A DNA stretch of 64,000 nucleotides, from assembly GCA_951640165.1 (NCBI GenBank), contig OX621234.1, forward strand, positions 9,863,001-9,927,000, given 5' to 3'. The notes beneath the pieces were generated by a model, which worked only from the letters and a program-made list of their open reading frames with translations, had not been told where the DNA came from and searched no databases. The stretch's first letter is position 1, and every line of letters begins with the position of its first letter. Position numbers and translations under genes: made by a program. Positions 33,911-45,420 of this stretch are shown one piece after another. Source of the DNA: Pseudoips prasinana (taxonomy: Eukaryota; Arthropoda; Insecta; Lepidoptera; Nolidae).

Positions 33911-35295
33911 AAGTGAAAGCTTTTTCAAAGTTATCTATGAGGATTTTATAATTGTTAGTTTGTTCAGTTTTCCTAGTCAACTGGTTGGTTTTTATTCAAT
34001 ACAGAATATCTGACGAAGTCTACTAACTTATTCATTCATAGATAGTTTTGAGCTCTCAGCCAGCCGAGCTCTCTTTAAAATTTGGTAACAAACATACCAA
34101 TTATATAGTTACGAAATATAATTCTCAATCATTAAAGATTAGCCTGTAACTTTCAAATGAACTAGCACTGCTTATGGTTATAATGATTTTTCTGCACGAT
34201 AATTAAAATTATTAAAATTACCCATATGAGTAATTAATTACCTCAACTTGAGGATGGAGCTTACATAGTCATGTAAGCATTTAATGCTGCCCTTTAGGTG
34301 TCTTTTGCCATTGTTTGAGAGTGAAATATTTTTGGGCAAATCATCAAAGCAATACTCCAAAATTTTAAATACGCCATATTATTATAAAGCCTCAAGAGTG
34401 CCTTTAGAGATGATTAGAATCTTGATATTCTTGATAAACAATATCTTAAACAACAAAAAACCAATGCTGTGATCAATGTTGAGAAATTGTTTTCAAAGTA
34501 AAACTGGTATTTTAGTTATTTATAAAGAAAGATACATACTAACGAAATATTATTGGACACATAAGCAGTCAATTCAATTAAAAAAAAATGAAAGTACTGA
34601 GCAGGGTTGTGCCAGATTATTAATCGAATCGAAGAAATCTGTATTTTTTGCTGAAATGAAATATTGAAATATTAAAAAAAGGTTACGTTATAATATATAT
34701 ATATATATATATTGTGTAATTTTAAGGCATTAAAATGGTGGTGCTTTAGACTTTAAATAAACAACTCAGAAGAAGCCCTTTTACAGAAACCATAGACCTT
34801 GTAATGCGTTCACACTATACTCCGCAATCATAGTAAAAAATGGTGTAGAATAGGTGCTTTGAGAAGTGCAATATTTTATAATGGTCTTGGGATCTGAAAT
34901 GTGTCTACGATTCCTAGTGGAAGGCACTGATTTTTTTTTACTCTTGTTTTGTTATTAAACGGAGAAGTTTAACAATACAGGTGTCTATATTCTGGTACTA
35001 TGTCTATTTGTCAAAAATAATATGTAATATTTTAGTTTTATATCAGACTCAAAGAAAAACATTCGTAGACAACATAAATATGACATAAATTTACCTAGTA
35101 TAAGAAATAATATATCTTATCAGCATCCTGAGCGCCTTCGCCCAGCGATTCGACTGCCAGTACATGTCTGTGACATGTACGGGATAATGTCGAAATATTG
35201 TTTTGATTTTTTTGTTGTATTGTATTGTAATATAATTGTTCTGTATGTTATTTTTAAGTATTGTATTGTATTAATGTACAATATATAGTAATAGG
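33911..35295. other. No recognised gene; (TA)n near 34700
   Basis: AT-rich with a (TA)10-11 run at about 34693-34713. Two 62-63-codon frames at 34284-34667 show no domain. Confidence 0.45.
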
Positions 35296-35301
35296 TCCTT
35301 G

Positions 35302-35363
35302 TTGCAAATGTTATTATTATTGATTAAATTAAAGAATTTAATCAATAATAATAACATTTGCAA
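35302..35363. repeat. Perfect inverted repeat, 29 bp arms, 4 nt loop
   Basis: The left arm 35302-35330 starts TTGCAAATGTTATTATTATT; the right arm 35335-35363 is its exact reverse complement; the loop is AAAG. Confidence 0.9.
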
Positions 35364-35954
35364 TTCGTGTATATAACCACAAATGGAAAATTGTTTAAAA
35401 CTAAATTAAAGAGTATGTTACTCGAGAATGTTTGCATGAGCTTTTGCCAAAAATGTGTTATTATTACTTAGAATAAATTAAAGACTTGTTTGAATTGCAT
35501 ATCCGATATGGGTATACTGTTGATCCTAAAAACTGTTACGTTATGATAAGACCTTATTGTACACAGTTACGCAATAAATAATTCTTTATCTTTAGGATGT
35601 AGAATTTATTAAATATTACTAACGTATGGAATTGTTTTGACTATGCATCCGCATAGCGAATACGTCGTCGTTATTATTGATTTTTTAAGATGACCTGAAC
35701 CAAAATAGTTTAGTATACTAGGGCTGCATAGCTAGTAGAAGTAAGAGCTGCCGATTTGGTAATACGCATGCGTCGAATTGCACATTGCGGATGCACTTAA
35801 AGTAGTTTGACTAACTTGTTGCTTCCACGTGGTTAATAATACATAAATAAGAACACTGGTCGACTATGGATGTAAATCGTACTCTGGAAATACATCGATG
35901 AAGTAACTATAGATGGCATTTGTAGGTAAAACCTTACTTTAGATGTAAATAATG

Positions 35955-36020
35955 TCTTTTGGGGATAATTGTATATGTGAATAATCCCAGGATATTATTA
36001 TTATTATTATATTATTAATG
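35955..36020 (+). repeat. SINE-1 3' tail
   Basis: GTATATGTGAATAATCCCAG then GATATTATTATTATTATT matches the tail of the copy at 20640-20895. Confidence 0.5.
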
Positions 36021-37050
36021 CCCCACAGTGGGTTTCAAACCTCAAAGTGGTGCCCTCTGGTGCGTGTTACTAAGTTTGGTGTTTTATTTGGTAGACGGCC
36101 TTCGCTCTCAATTGTCGCTGTATTGTACAGTAAAGCATCCAATAAATGTCTTTTACTTATGTGATGAATTTTGCAATAATTTAATACAAAGGTCTTGTTT
36201 TAATCTGACAATACAACCTAATAAGAAATACATACTCTTTTTTGTCCACCAAATTTTAACGATGAGTATGTTTACGTCAGCCAGCGCGAACCATTCAATG
36301 ATGCAATATTCTAGAATTCTTATTAGTATTCAACTCAGTATATTTTAGGTCTTGGTCCCTGTACGATAACTAATACAACTTCATAATTCTAAAGACCAAA
36401 ATAGGACACTCTTGTGTGTAGTATGTAATTTTTTTAAGTGAGTGCAATTCCAGAATGATGCTTATAAAATGTTTGAAATGTGAATTCATGCTCTTGTAAC
36501 AATCACCAAAAAATATTTTAATAAAAATACGCGCAAGTTATGTTTAAGCAGCTACAACAAAGATCTAATTTGATCTAGGGTGGCTTAAGTAGAAGAGAAA
36601 ATATCTTTAAACATTCCTTGCAAAAACATACATATTTAAATACATTATGTTCTCTTAAATGCCTACAGAGTTGTACTTCTTTATAAACGGGGTACTTTAG
36701 GCCAAGGTCATGTTATTTTAATGCTAAGTTATTAAACTGAACGACCAAGATGTTAACTGGTATCTAAAGCTATGTAGTTATGTTATCCTAGTACTGTTTT
36801 CTGAACTTTATACTCCAGAGATGGCTGTTCTTCTCCCTGGCACATAATGCATGAAAGGAGAGAGAGAGTATGCGATAAGTATAATTATGAGATGTGCGTC
36901 GTGTGATTTGGCCGTTTTTTTTGTTTTGTGTGGAAAGGTATTTTTACACACTTAGATGAGAATTTAGTTATGTTTATACAATTTAAGCTATAATAAAGTA
37001 TATTCTCACTTCAATATGCGATGCGTGTTGATAAGTGCATACTTAAATAA
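36021..37050. other. No recognised feature
   Basis: A 106-codon frame (36028-36348, GTG start) has no domain, no signal of codon bias and no neighbours to support it. Confidence 0.4.
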
Positions 37051-37054
37051 AGTA

Positions 37055-37515
37055 ATCAATAATAATAATCCTAACCATAAATGCGAAAGTAACTAACTCT
37101 GTCTGTCTATATGACACGCTTTCACGTCAAAACTACTGAACCGATATAAATGAAATTTGGTACACATATAGTCTAGCGCCTGGGAAAGGACATAGGATAG
37201 TTTTGCATAGGAAAAGGGTTCTAAGGGTTTGACAGAGGGGATGAAAAGTTGTACACAAGTCTCGTCATTTTTATATAAATTTTGGGCTGTTGATTCTATA
37301 TAATCGAATAAATATGACATTCAAAGTTTGTAATAGATTTACCCTTAAGGGTTTAAAATAACAATTGGGTTTAGGAAATGAATATTTTCAATGGTTTATG
37401 TGAATGTTTTGTAAGTTTGCGACAAGTACAAAATATTGGACATATTTTTTGATTTACATTTACGGAACCATTACAAAATGTGCGGACGAAGTCGCTGGCA
37501 CAGCTATTGAATTGT
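37055..37515 (-). repeat. Dispersed repeat with AGCTGTGCCAGCGACTTCG start
   Basis: On the minus strand it begins AGCTGTGCCAGCGACTTCGT, passes AAATTTCATTTATATCGGTT and GTGAAAGCGTGTCATATAGA, and ends TTACTTTCGCATTTATGG. The order resembles a family I recall as widespread in Lepidoptera; relatives of its parts are at 43780-44060, 44905 and 61370-61520. Confidence 0.6.
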
Positions 37516-37698
37516 AAACTGTTCCATGGTAATAGTACAACTGATGATTTTGGATAGGCAGTAAACGAATTACGTACATGTACTGGTACTGTCACACTTA
37601 TTTGAGGTATATCACTGGGTGTTTGTTTAAATAGCACTAAGTCATGAAAGGTACGGCGTATGGTTTAAATAGTTTTATGAATAGTTTTTATTTATATT

Positions 37699-37748
37699 TA
37701 ATTTATTTTAAGTAAATATAATGCATGATATTTACTTAAAATAAATTA
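37699..37748. repeat. Perfect inverted repeat, 21 bp arms, 8 nt loop
   Basis: The left arm starts TAATTTATTTTAAGTAAATA (37699-37719) and the right arm is its exact complement (37728-37748). Confidence 0.85.
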
Positions 37749-38636
37749 TATGGAACAGTTTATATCCGAATCCGAATTAATTATGTATATTATAATTATA
37801 ATCAGAATTAATTATATAAGCAAAACTACTAACAATTTAAAAGTTAATTATAATAGTTTTGTAGTAATTTATTGATTAACTAATCAAAAGAAAAACAGAG
37901 GTACGGAAGAAGACACTTTGGTATGAAAATTATGAAATAAAAAGCATGACGTGGCCTTTATCTCTATCTTTCTCTAGTTATCCAATTCTCCAGGTTAGTG
38001 CGCGATACCATACTTGAAACCTACAACATCTCCTGATATTCATGTTGTTTTGGTAATCTATCAGACGTACTGACCTGAAAATTTCTTGAAACTGACCTTG
38101 ATTTCTAAAGGTAAGGAAATTGCGGTTCCGAGCGATTTTTATTTATATATCCTAATTTCTAACCTCGGAGACCCTTCGAGCACTTAAACAATTGTTTCAA
38201 AGTTTAAAAACTACATAAGATGTAAATCACCTTTCATTATTACGGCACATTAAACTTGTAATAAATATCAATTCAGTTTGTTGCATGTGGCTGCCTATTT
38301 GTTTATTAGACAAAGTAAGTAAAATAATATTTTTATAATTTCATATCTAAGGCAGATTTCATAGTCGCGCCGGTAAGCGGCGCCGTCAAAACGCGCGCGC
38401 TTACACACTAGATAGTAGTTGCGTTTCACAGTCACGCAGTTCAAACGCGCCGCCAAGCCGTTGAGACGTCAAGCCGTCGGCCAGCGCTGCCGAAGCGCGC
38501 GCGGCCCGAGCTCCTCTACTGGCAGTTAGCATTTCAGAGTGACGTTCAGGTTTTTATTTAAGTGCAAGCGCTGTTGCGTACACTTAAATAAAAAGTAGTG
38601 CTTTATATTTAAGTGTACGCAATCTTTGCACTTAAA

Positions 38637-38726
38637 ATGAGTAACGATTTTATGTTCCTTGATATGGGGCGTCTGATCGACGAAGTTCGTTTAAGAAGAT
38701 GTTTGTGGGATGCCTCAGATATATAA
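38637..38726 (+). pseudogene. MADF-like protein start, truncated by insertion
   Basis: ATG at 38637 opens MSNDFMFLDMGRLIDEVRLR followed by RCLWDASDI and a stop at about 38724. The (L/F)D-x3-LI-x-EV-x4-R-x-LWD pattern is the N-terminus of MADF domains, the Myb/SANT-related DNA-binding fold often encoded in Harbinger elements. The frame is lost exactly where LINE sequence begins, so the insertion broke it. Being only 29 residues, assignment rests on this short match. Confidence 0.55.
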
Positions 38727-39485
38727 TATCACACATGAATCACATTCGAGAGCCTTGAGATCCATTAACAATCAGCGGTTAAAAATACCAACGCACTCCA
38801 CAAAGTTTCTTGATAACGCATTCGTTGTACAAGGTGCTCGTTTGTGGAATGCGTTGCCATTGTTTATTCATCATCATCATCATCATTACAGCTAAATAAG
38901 TCCACTGCTGGACAAGCCTCCCTCAAGAATCGTCTTGGGGGGATATGCCGTAATCGCCACGCTTGGCAGGCGGGTTGGCGATCGCAGTAAGATGGTCATA
39001 GTAATCAGAAGGAAGCTGCTGCCCATCCTCTGGTAGATATTCCCTCGGGTCGACTTCTACGCCCCCCACGGGATGAGATGGGGTGATGATATTCTGATTC
39101 TGATATTTGTCGCCGTCACCACACAGCATTGTTTATTAGGCGTGAACAATCACTAAATACATTCCAAAAACTTGTCAAGGATCACTATTAGAAAACTACA
39201 TAGTTCACATAATGACACGTATTATTATTATGAACGTACATATAATTAGTAAGTAGGTATATATAGTTTTGAGTATGGTACAAAAAGTACCTTATAATAT
39301 AGTAATTTGTACACTTGCAACTGCCCCATCTCTGTAACTCCTTTCTCCTTTTACTACCTAGGTTGCCTGGAAGAGATCACACTTTGTGATAAGGCCGCCA
39401 ATTGTACTATTAATTTGTATGTTGTCGCTTTTTATTATTTCTTTAGGTGTACAATAAAGAGTTAATCTATCGATCTATCAATAAT
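38727..39485 (+). mobile_element. LINE 3' end nested in the Harbinger element
   Basis: Encodes THESHSRALRSINNQRLKI then FLDNAFVVQGARLWNALPL, interrupted at 38868 and resumed at 39138 as FIRREQSLNTFQKLVKDHY, the C-terminal end of a Jockey/CR1-type ORF2. The 3' UTR has GGTTGCCTGGAAGAGATC, GATAAGGCCGCC and GTGTACAATAAAG, a tail I associate with lepidopteran LINEs. The 5' junction with the MADF frame is near 38720-38727. Confidence 0.8.
38869..39126 (-). mobile_element. SINE-R insertion inside the nested LINE, 11 bp target duplication
   Basis: CATTGTTTATT is repeated exactly at 38858-38868 and 39127-39137, and removing 258 bases between them restores the LINE reading order. On the minus strand the element starts CTGTGTGGTGACGGCGAC and ends with (ATG)n after CCAGCAGTGGACTTATTTAG. 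It is the clearest full-length SINE-R in the window. Confidence 0.9.
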
Positions 39486-39754
39486 ATAAGGATAGGGATG
39501 CTAAAAATAAAAGCTGGGAAGAAATCGGGCTGGAATTGCTTGAAAATTATGTTGCTGTTGCACCCTTTTCCATAAAAAATAAATTGTTAATCCTCTTAGT
39601 CGGTTTGTCTCCATGATGACGATTATACACGACTATACATTGCAAAGAAACGCGCGATACTAAAACTCGTTTCAGATGGTCCGCGCTTCAAGCGCGCGCT
39701 GTTGAAACGCGCTGGCCTACGGCGCGCGCCGCGCGCCTTACTCTGAAATCAGCC

Positions 39755-40940
39755 TAAACTTCACTAGAAACCTCAGACGGATTTCAGATTGCAACGCCAC
39801 TATAAGAGATAAATTATAAGTCTTATTGTTATTGTTTTAGGGTCCAAATATTTCGCAAATGTCTGTTCTATGTCATGTACTCCTAGTATACGTGCGGGGA
39901 AAACTGAATGCGAATGTGTACGCAGTACGAAGACTTGATTTCTGCTAAAGGGCTTCGACTGAATTGTATTATTTTTAAATTTTTTTCACATACTGCTTAA
40001 ATTATACAGTTCTGAATGTTCTTTAAGCCAAACTAAATTCGAGACAAATTCTACAATACCACAATAGTAGGTATAACTTTCTAGTCGAAAATGTTTTAAA
40101 CCGCAGATGAATTTCGGATCTATAAACATAAATATTTAAATACTAGTCAGGGTATATAAATTACCCGGGAGTTTTATTTTTTAATTCTATTACTTATAAG
40201 TTAAATTAATTACTCTTTATTAAAGGGCTTTCTTATCGTTACTACGATTTTCTCCAGACAACCAAGTATGGAGTTAATAGACGAATGCAATTGAAATGTG
40301 GATAGATAGGTATGTCAATAGGTCAACCTAATTGTAAATGTTCTTTTATAACTTTAATTTAAGTAAGTTATCTGTATTGTTGTTTAAGAAATAATAATCC
40401 CTGTAAAAATAACATCAATGCGTAAGACAGGCTAAATTGATTATATTATTGTATTTTATTATTCTTATATGGACCATAACATACTCGTATACATTTAAGG
40501 AGAGCGCTGAACATTCCATAAAGTCAGTAAACATAATGATTTAAAATGGAAAACAAACCCATATGTAATAAAAATGATATAGTAGATAGTTACGGATTAT
40601 TAATTAATTGAACCTAGAATTTATCTTTCCTAAAACAAGTTTATTTTTAGGTTACCATAATAAATTGCTCTACTGAATCTTTAACGTTACATACTAATCA
40701 TATTTCTTATTTTAAATAGAACGGTCTAGAGGCTTATACATTTTTAATTTAAGCGCCATTTTTGACAATGATTTATTACAATTGTACATAAGTAAATTAT
40801 AATGACAGATCAAAATAATACACTTATGTGATTAATAAAGTAACTAAAACTTAAAATCATAAAACACGTATGCAATTTCGCATCAACTAATTTAATACTC
40901 GGCTATCATATCTGATGTAGTCTCTACAACCGTTTCAGAC
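39755..40940. other. No recognised feature
   Basis: AT-rich; no coding frame of interest and no repeat I could pair within the window. Confidence 0.45.
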
Positions 40941-40944
40941 CACA

Positions 40945-41175
40945 CCTAGGTCATGACTGAACGCGAGTGAACGCAGTAGGTGCCTGCTGCGCATCCTCCA
41001 ATGCACCCAACGGGCAAGCAGGAAAGCGATAGCTTAGTTACCCTATAAAAGAGTAGGCAAGGTAGCATTTACTATACTAGACCTGCACTGCAACTACTAA
41101 ATAATAACTTCTGTAGCTTTATAATTTCCTGGTGCATCGGATGCAAAAACGTCGTATTGTGCAGCTTTAGATTCA
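40945..41175 (+). repeat. Family C repeat, copy 3
   Basis: CTGCTGCGCATCCTCCAATG, GGCAAGCAGGAAAGCGATAG, AGACCTGCACTGCAACTAC, TTCCTGGTGCATCGGATGC and GTGCAGCTTTAGATTC; closest to copy 1. Confidence 0.72.
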
Positions 41176-41800
41176 ATTTAAACACTACGATTCCGATATG
41201 ATCAAAGTGTCATCATATCCCATGCTATACTTTCCTATTGCAGCTAGTCATAGACTGAAATTATAATAGTATGTCACTGACTGTACCTTTTTATGGTAAC
41301 TACGTTTCTACCATGCGATTTTATTACATCTTGAATAAAGGTAACAGGAATATCCATATCTTTGGAAAATAAGAAACAGTTATAAGCGTTATATGAATAA
41401 AAATAATTCATTTTAATTAATTCATAAATGAATATTAGTGGTAATTTTAATTAGCATATTCCGTTTATCATTACTTGTTTTGTGAGAAATCACTTCTATT
41501 ATCGGCAATAATTGTGTATTGAATAAGCCAGAAGTGAAAACTGTTACTTACTTTCTGTGGTATATTCATGTGTTGAAAGTCTAGGCAGGGTAAACTGCTT
41601 CATTAGACAAATACAATATAATACAAATAGATGATGAAATACTGTATAAAATACTTTAATTTGTATATTATATTTCTAAAATAGATATTAGTGTGATTAT
41701 AAGTTTTGAGTTGTCACTTTCGTGATGATATGAAATCATTTTTACCATATTATACGACAACAAATAACTATAATTCATTAGTGTGGACATTGAAACTAAA
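41176..41800. other. No recognised feature
   Basis: AT-rich sequence. Confidence 0.4.
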
Positions 41801-41804
41801 ATCA

Positions 41805-41935
41805 ACCACCCTACGCATGCGTTGTAGGATGTCTAGACTGCTATAAATACCTGGATGATGTTTGCCGTCCGGCAGTAGTTTACCATCTAGGGCTTGGTAA
41901 AAAGCTCGGCATGGTATACTGCTACATACATATTG
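41805..41935 (+). repeat. Family J repeat, copy 1, with TATA/initiator-like core
   Basis: CCACCCTACGCATGCGTTG, GCTATAAATACC, then GTCCGGCAGTAGTTTACC about 30 bases downstream, and a GGTAAA/TTTACC stem region. Copy 2 at 60745-60880 preserves the same elements and spacing. TATAAATA followed at about 30 bases by CAGT fits an arthropod Pol II core promoter; an LTR or other element promoter is possible. Confidence 0.55.
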
Positions 41936-42328
41936 TACAACTAGCTCCGCGCATAGATTTATCTACAGTCAGTTGTTAGGTCATATAGCCTATTTATAGC
42001 GCCACAAGTTGTATTGGCTGGAGTCGAATATAGAACGTTATCTAGAAACAGGCTCATTTTCTTAGCTGTGAGTTAAGAATGCTCGTTAAGGTAACTGAGG
42101 GATAAACTTCAATATTTTGTATTTTTGTGTTTGTTTTGACAATATCATAAATAATATGTTTATGTCAATATAGTATTTGATAAACTAAATTGTACTTTTA
42201 GAGATAGAGGCAGCCATTGAGTTGTTTTCGTTCACAGACCAGGATTATTTGTAGGTATCACTCGACGGAAAATAGTCTGAACCGTATCTATTGATACCGG
42301 TCGAGACTACTAACTAACAAATGTAGAT
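41936..42328. other. No recognised feature
   Basis: No gene or recognised repeat between the family J copy and the SINE-R target duplication. Confidence 0.35.
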
Positions 42329-42340
42329 AACTTACAATAT

Positions 42341-42584
42341 ATAAATATAAACTGCGTGGTGACGGTGAAGAATATCATATCCTTATCTCATCCCGTGGGA
42401 GCGTAGAAATCGTCCCAAGTGAGTAAATACCTGAGAATGCGCAGCAGCGGTTTTCTTGAACTATGGCTATCAAACTGCAGTCACCAACCCATCTACCAAG
42501 CGTAGCGATTATGGCATAGCCCCCAATTCCTTGGGGAGGCCTGTGTCCAGCTGTGGACGTAATGTGGCTGACGTGATGATGATG
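42341..42584 (+). mobile_element. SINE-R insertion with 12 bp target duplication
   Basis: AACTTACAATAT at 42329-42340 and 42585-42596 are identical. The element contains GCGTGGTGACGGTGAAG near its 5' end and ends GGCTGACGTGATGATGATG. About 15 extra bases precede GTGGTGACGG compared with the other copies, so the family 5' end is variable. Confidence 0.82.
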
Positions 42585-42954
42585 AACTTACAATATGGTA
42601 TAGGTAAACTTCAAATATTTAATTCAAATCAAATTTTAAAGACTAGGTATCTGAATGGAACTAAAATTGGTTTACAGCTGTCCTTTATGCACTTCCACGG
42701 TATTAGCTCAGAAATTCAGGGCTAGGTATGAACTCCTATAAATTCAGTATGTCAGCTGAATGACGTTGAACAAAAGCCTCAAGGACAAGAGGACTAACAA
42801 TTATAGTAAATGTTAATACTTTGTTCTTTCACAGAAGAATGATGTTTTCTTGCGAAAACACGTATTTTATGATTATAGTAAATTTTTAGAAGAATACCCT
42901 ATGCCAACCCACTTAATTTCTTTGTGCCTCCAATGCTATCTTTTTTATAGATAG

Positions 42955-43165
42955 AAGTACACCAGCCATATTCCAAACCAGCCATTTGACTAGAAACACA
43001 GGATGCTATTAGTTATGAAATAATGTGTAAGCAAATGAAAATAAAATGGAAGAAACGTACTTCACAATGCCACCTTTTTATACGAATATTGACGCGAACA
43101 TAGGTTATGAAAAGACACTTGTTAGATCATATGCTCCTAGTATTCAGTAGAACTAATGCAAGTAC
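42955..43165 (-). repeat. Family A, inverted copy
   Basis: CCAGCCATTTGACTAGAAAC, then GTTAGATCATATGCTCCTAG and TATTCAGTAGAACTAATGC, the complement of the family A second module; its closest relative is at 63195-63440. Confidence 0.55.
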
Positions 43166-43660
43166 TTTGGCATGGGAAGTACCTAAATACAAATTATTGA
43201 ATAAAAGAGCTTGTTCTTCCACTTTTTTGATATTTCCATAAAAGTGGATCATTTAGCGAGTTCTTAAAGAAATCCTATTGGTGTGTGCGCAAACACGAGT
43301 GGACTCTGAATTTCCTCACTCCCATGATTCAATGGGATTAGTAGTATTTAGTGGTAACCAACAAGACGCAGTCATGGGGGGGCCCAATAACTTTACGTGC
43401 TCTTCGTGGCAGGAGATTGTACTAACACGTTTCCAACCTAAGATTAAATTCTGAGACCATATCAGTTAGAACTTGCTACCGCCAGACTAACAAGTCAGTC
43501 AAAGTAATCAAACTGAGAGGCAATTAAGTAAATCATATTCTTTTTTGTACTAGGTGATCGGAGAATCGTAAGTCCCATCGTTAATTACCTTGTAAACAGA
43601 TTAAAGGCTATAATATTTAAAGTAGTGTTTAGTAGCTACCGATAACACATCAATATTATA
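43166..43660. other. No recognised feature
   Basis: Contains a GGGGGGGCCC run near 43377; nothing classifiable. Confidence 0.35.
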
Positions 43661-43661
43661 T

Positions 43662-43731
43662 ATGTCATCATCATATCAGTCGAAAGACGTCCACTGCTGG
43701 ACAAAAGCCTCCGCCAAAGATCTCCACAATT
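43662..43731 (-). repeat. RTE-like tail fragment
   Basis: The complement of ATCATCATATCAGTCG and GTCCACTGCTGGACAAAAGC is the RTE-type 3' end also used by SINE-R. Confidence 0.6.
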
Positions 43732-43779
43732 TTCAGTATCGCGCTATTACATGTGTATTAAAATTAACTATTAATTTAT

Positions 43780-44060
43780 ATAATTATGAAAGTTAGTGAG
43801 TATGGATGTATGGATGTTTGTTACTGTTTCATGCAAAAACTACAGAACGGATTTTGATGAAACTTGGTAGTAATATTCTATTAATATTATAAATGTGTAA
43901 GTTTATGAGTATTGATGTATAGATGTATGAATGTGTGGATGTTTGTTACTCTTTCGCGCATAAACTACCGAACTGATTTTTATGTAATTTTGTAGTAATA
44001 TAGCTTATATATGTGAAAAAAAAAAGTTTATCGTGGGTGAAACTGCGGGGTAGGCTAATA
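43780..44060 (+). repeat. Dispersed repeat, partially duplicated
   Basis: GTATGGATGTATGGATGTTT, AAAACTACAGAACGGATTTT, GATGAAACTTGGTAGTAATA occur once, then the same block recurs from about 43893 in diverged form, ending GTGGGTGAAACTGCGGGG. Related in layout to 37055-37515. Confidence 0.6.
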
Positions 44061-44447
44061 TAGTGATAAAAATCCTTTAGAATAAATATGCAAATAGGCT
44101 TATGGGTATTTTACCGCTCCGCAAATCTCCAGGCACGTGGTTGACAACGCTATACTTGTCACGCTACAAACCGCGAAATAAGAGTACAATTGTGTTTAAA
44201 TCAACCCAATACTTCTATTTTTATTGATATACATAATTATCATGTTATCATATAGTTATGATGTTCTTATTGGCGATTTCGCACAAAATTTTGCCAATTT
44301 TATTTACATTTTATGCACGTGTTTCCGAAAGACCGATTTACTAAGAGTTTAAATTGTGTAGCTTAGCATAAAGTACCATGTTTTCGTACATTTTATTTTG
44401 ATTGGTAGCGTACAATATTTTTCATATAATTACAGTTATCAAAGAAA
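44061..44447. other. No recognised feature
   Basis: AT-rich spacer. Confidence 0.35.
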
Positions 44448-44640
44448 CTACGACCCAAGGTAACATTTTGCAAGAGGAGCTCCAATCAGTGTCAGAAACA
44501 TTTGTTTGCTGACTCTTAAAGGCCGGCAACGCACCTGGTACTTCTCTGGTGCTGCGAATGTCCATGTGCGGTGGTGATCACTTACTATCAGGTGACCCAC
44601 ATGGTCGTTTGTCGCCCTTTGAGATAACAAAAAAAAAATT
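44448..44640 (+). repeat. LINE 3' UTR and poly-A tail
   Basis: AAAGGCCGGCAACGCACCTG, TCCATGTGCGGTGGTGATCA, CTTACTATCAGGTGACCCAC and a poly-A run near 44630. The same UTR follows decayed ORF2 sequence at 53010-53570, which assigns it to that LINE family. Confidence 0.7.
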
Positions 44641-44904
44641 TGCTACAGCCTCAAAAGGTGAGCACGGCACTAATGGTTATTGTTCCCTCCAGATTTAGCA
44701 AGCGTTGATGTGATAGTCAAGTGTTTGATCCACAGTGCATTGTTTTATCAAAAGCTTTTTCATTGTTAATTCAGGCAGGGGTTTTAGAAATTTGTGTCAT
44801 AGGGTTGTAAATTAAAATGTAAACTAAGCAAAACGATCAGTGTGTTTGTAACCGATTTACCTAATTGAGTGAGGCGATGAAAATTTGATGCATATTCCTG
44901 ACTA

Positions 44905-45000
44905 GCTGGCACCCGCGACTTCGTCCGCGACAATTTTGAATAATCACCTATGTAACTACTTACTTCTAGCTTAATCAAGCAATGCAATATAAATTTAAGA
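44905..45000 (+). repeat. Start of the satellite-bearing composite repeat
   Basis: CTAGCTGGCACCCGCGACTT then CGTCCGCGACAATTTTG resembles the 5' block of 37055-37515 (complement). I infer that the array at 46060-48876 belongs to the same composite, as in Lepidoptera these blocks co-occur to my memory. Confidence 0.45.
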
Positions 45001-45164
45001 AAACCTTTAAAATAACCTAACTAATAACGAAACTAAAGACTACTTTGCTACTGTTATTTCAATAGAAAAGACCCGATATCATCAACAAAAAAAATCAAAG
45101 AAATACACATCAATTGTCCTTACGGATAGCCAGTAAGTTAAACAAAGTAATTTAATAATAAACA

Positions 45165-45420
45165 ACGGTGCATTAGGTAGTGCTCCTGCCTACGAAGCTG
45201 GTGGTCCTGGGTTCGAATCCTGGTAAGTGCAAATATTTGTGTGTTGAGCACGAATATTTGTTTCTGAGTCATGGATGTTTTCTATGTATTTAAGTATTTA
45301 TCTATCTATATAAGTATGTATATCGTTGCCTGGTACCTATAGTACAAGCTTTGCTTAGTTTGGGGCTAGGATGATCTGTGTGACATTGTCCCCAGATATT
45401 ATAATTATTATTAATCACAA
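45165..45420 (+). mobile_element. tRNA-headed SINE related to SINE-1
   Basis: Head GGTAGTGCTCCTGCCTACGA and a clear B-box GGGTTCGAATCCTGG, then GTATTTAAGTATTTATC, ATAAGTATGTATATCG, GCTTTGCTTAGTTTGGGGCT and TGTGACATTGTCCCCAGATA with an (ATT)n tail. The head differs from the other SINE-1 copies while the body matches, so it is a variant or head-swapped subfamily. It does not fold as a proper tRNA. Confidence 0.7.

Larger units (their letters stand above)
38351..39754 (+). mobile_element. PIF/Harbinger-type element with TAA target duplication
   Basis: Left end GGCAGATTTCATAGTCGCGC and right end, inverted, GGCTGATTTCAGAGTAAGGC, each flanked by TAA (38348-38350, 39755-39757), the TWA duplication expected for Harbinger. 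The ends are GC-rich with GCGCGC tracts. Inside are the start of a MADF-like reading frame (38637) and a nested LINE/SINE insertion; the transposase part is absent. Without the inserts the element would be about 640 bp. Confidence 0.8.

Noticed and set aside
36028..36348. 106-codon plus-strand frame
   Set aside because: No domain, GTG start, no conserved context; consistent with chance in this length of sequence.
45190..45235. tRNA gene
   Set aside because: A and B boxes are present but acceptor arms do not pair and a SINE body follows directly.
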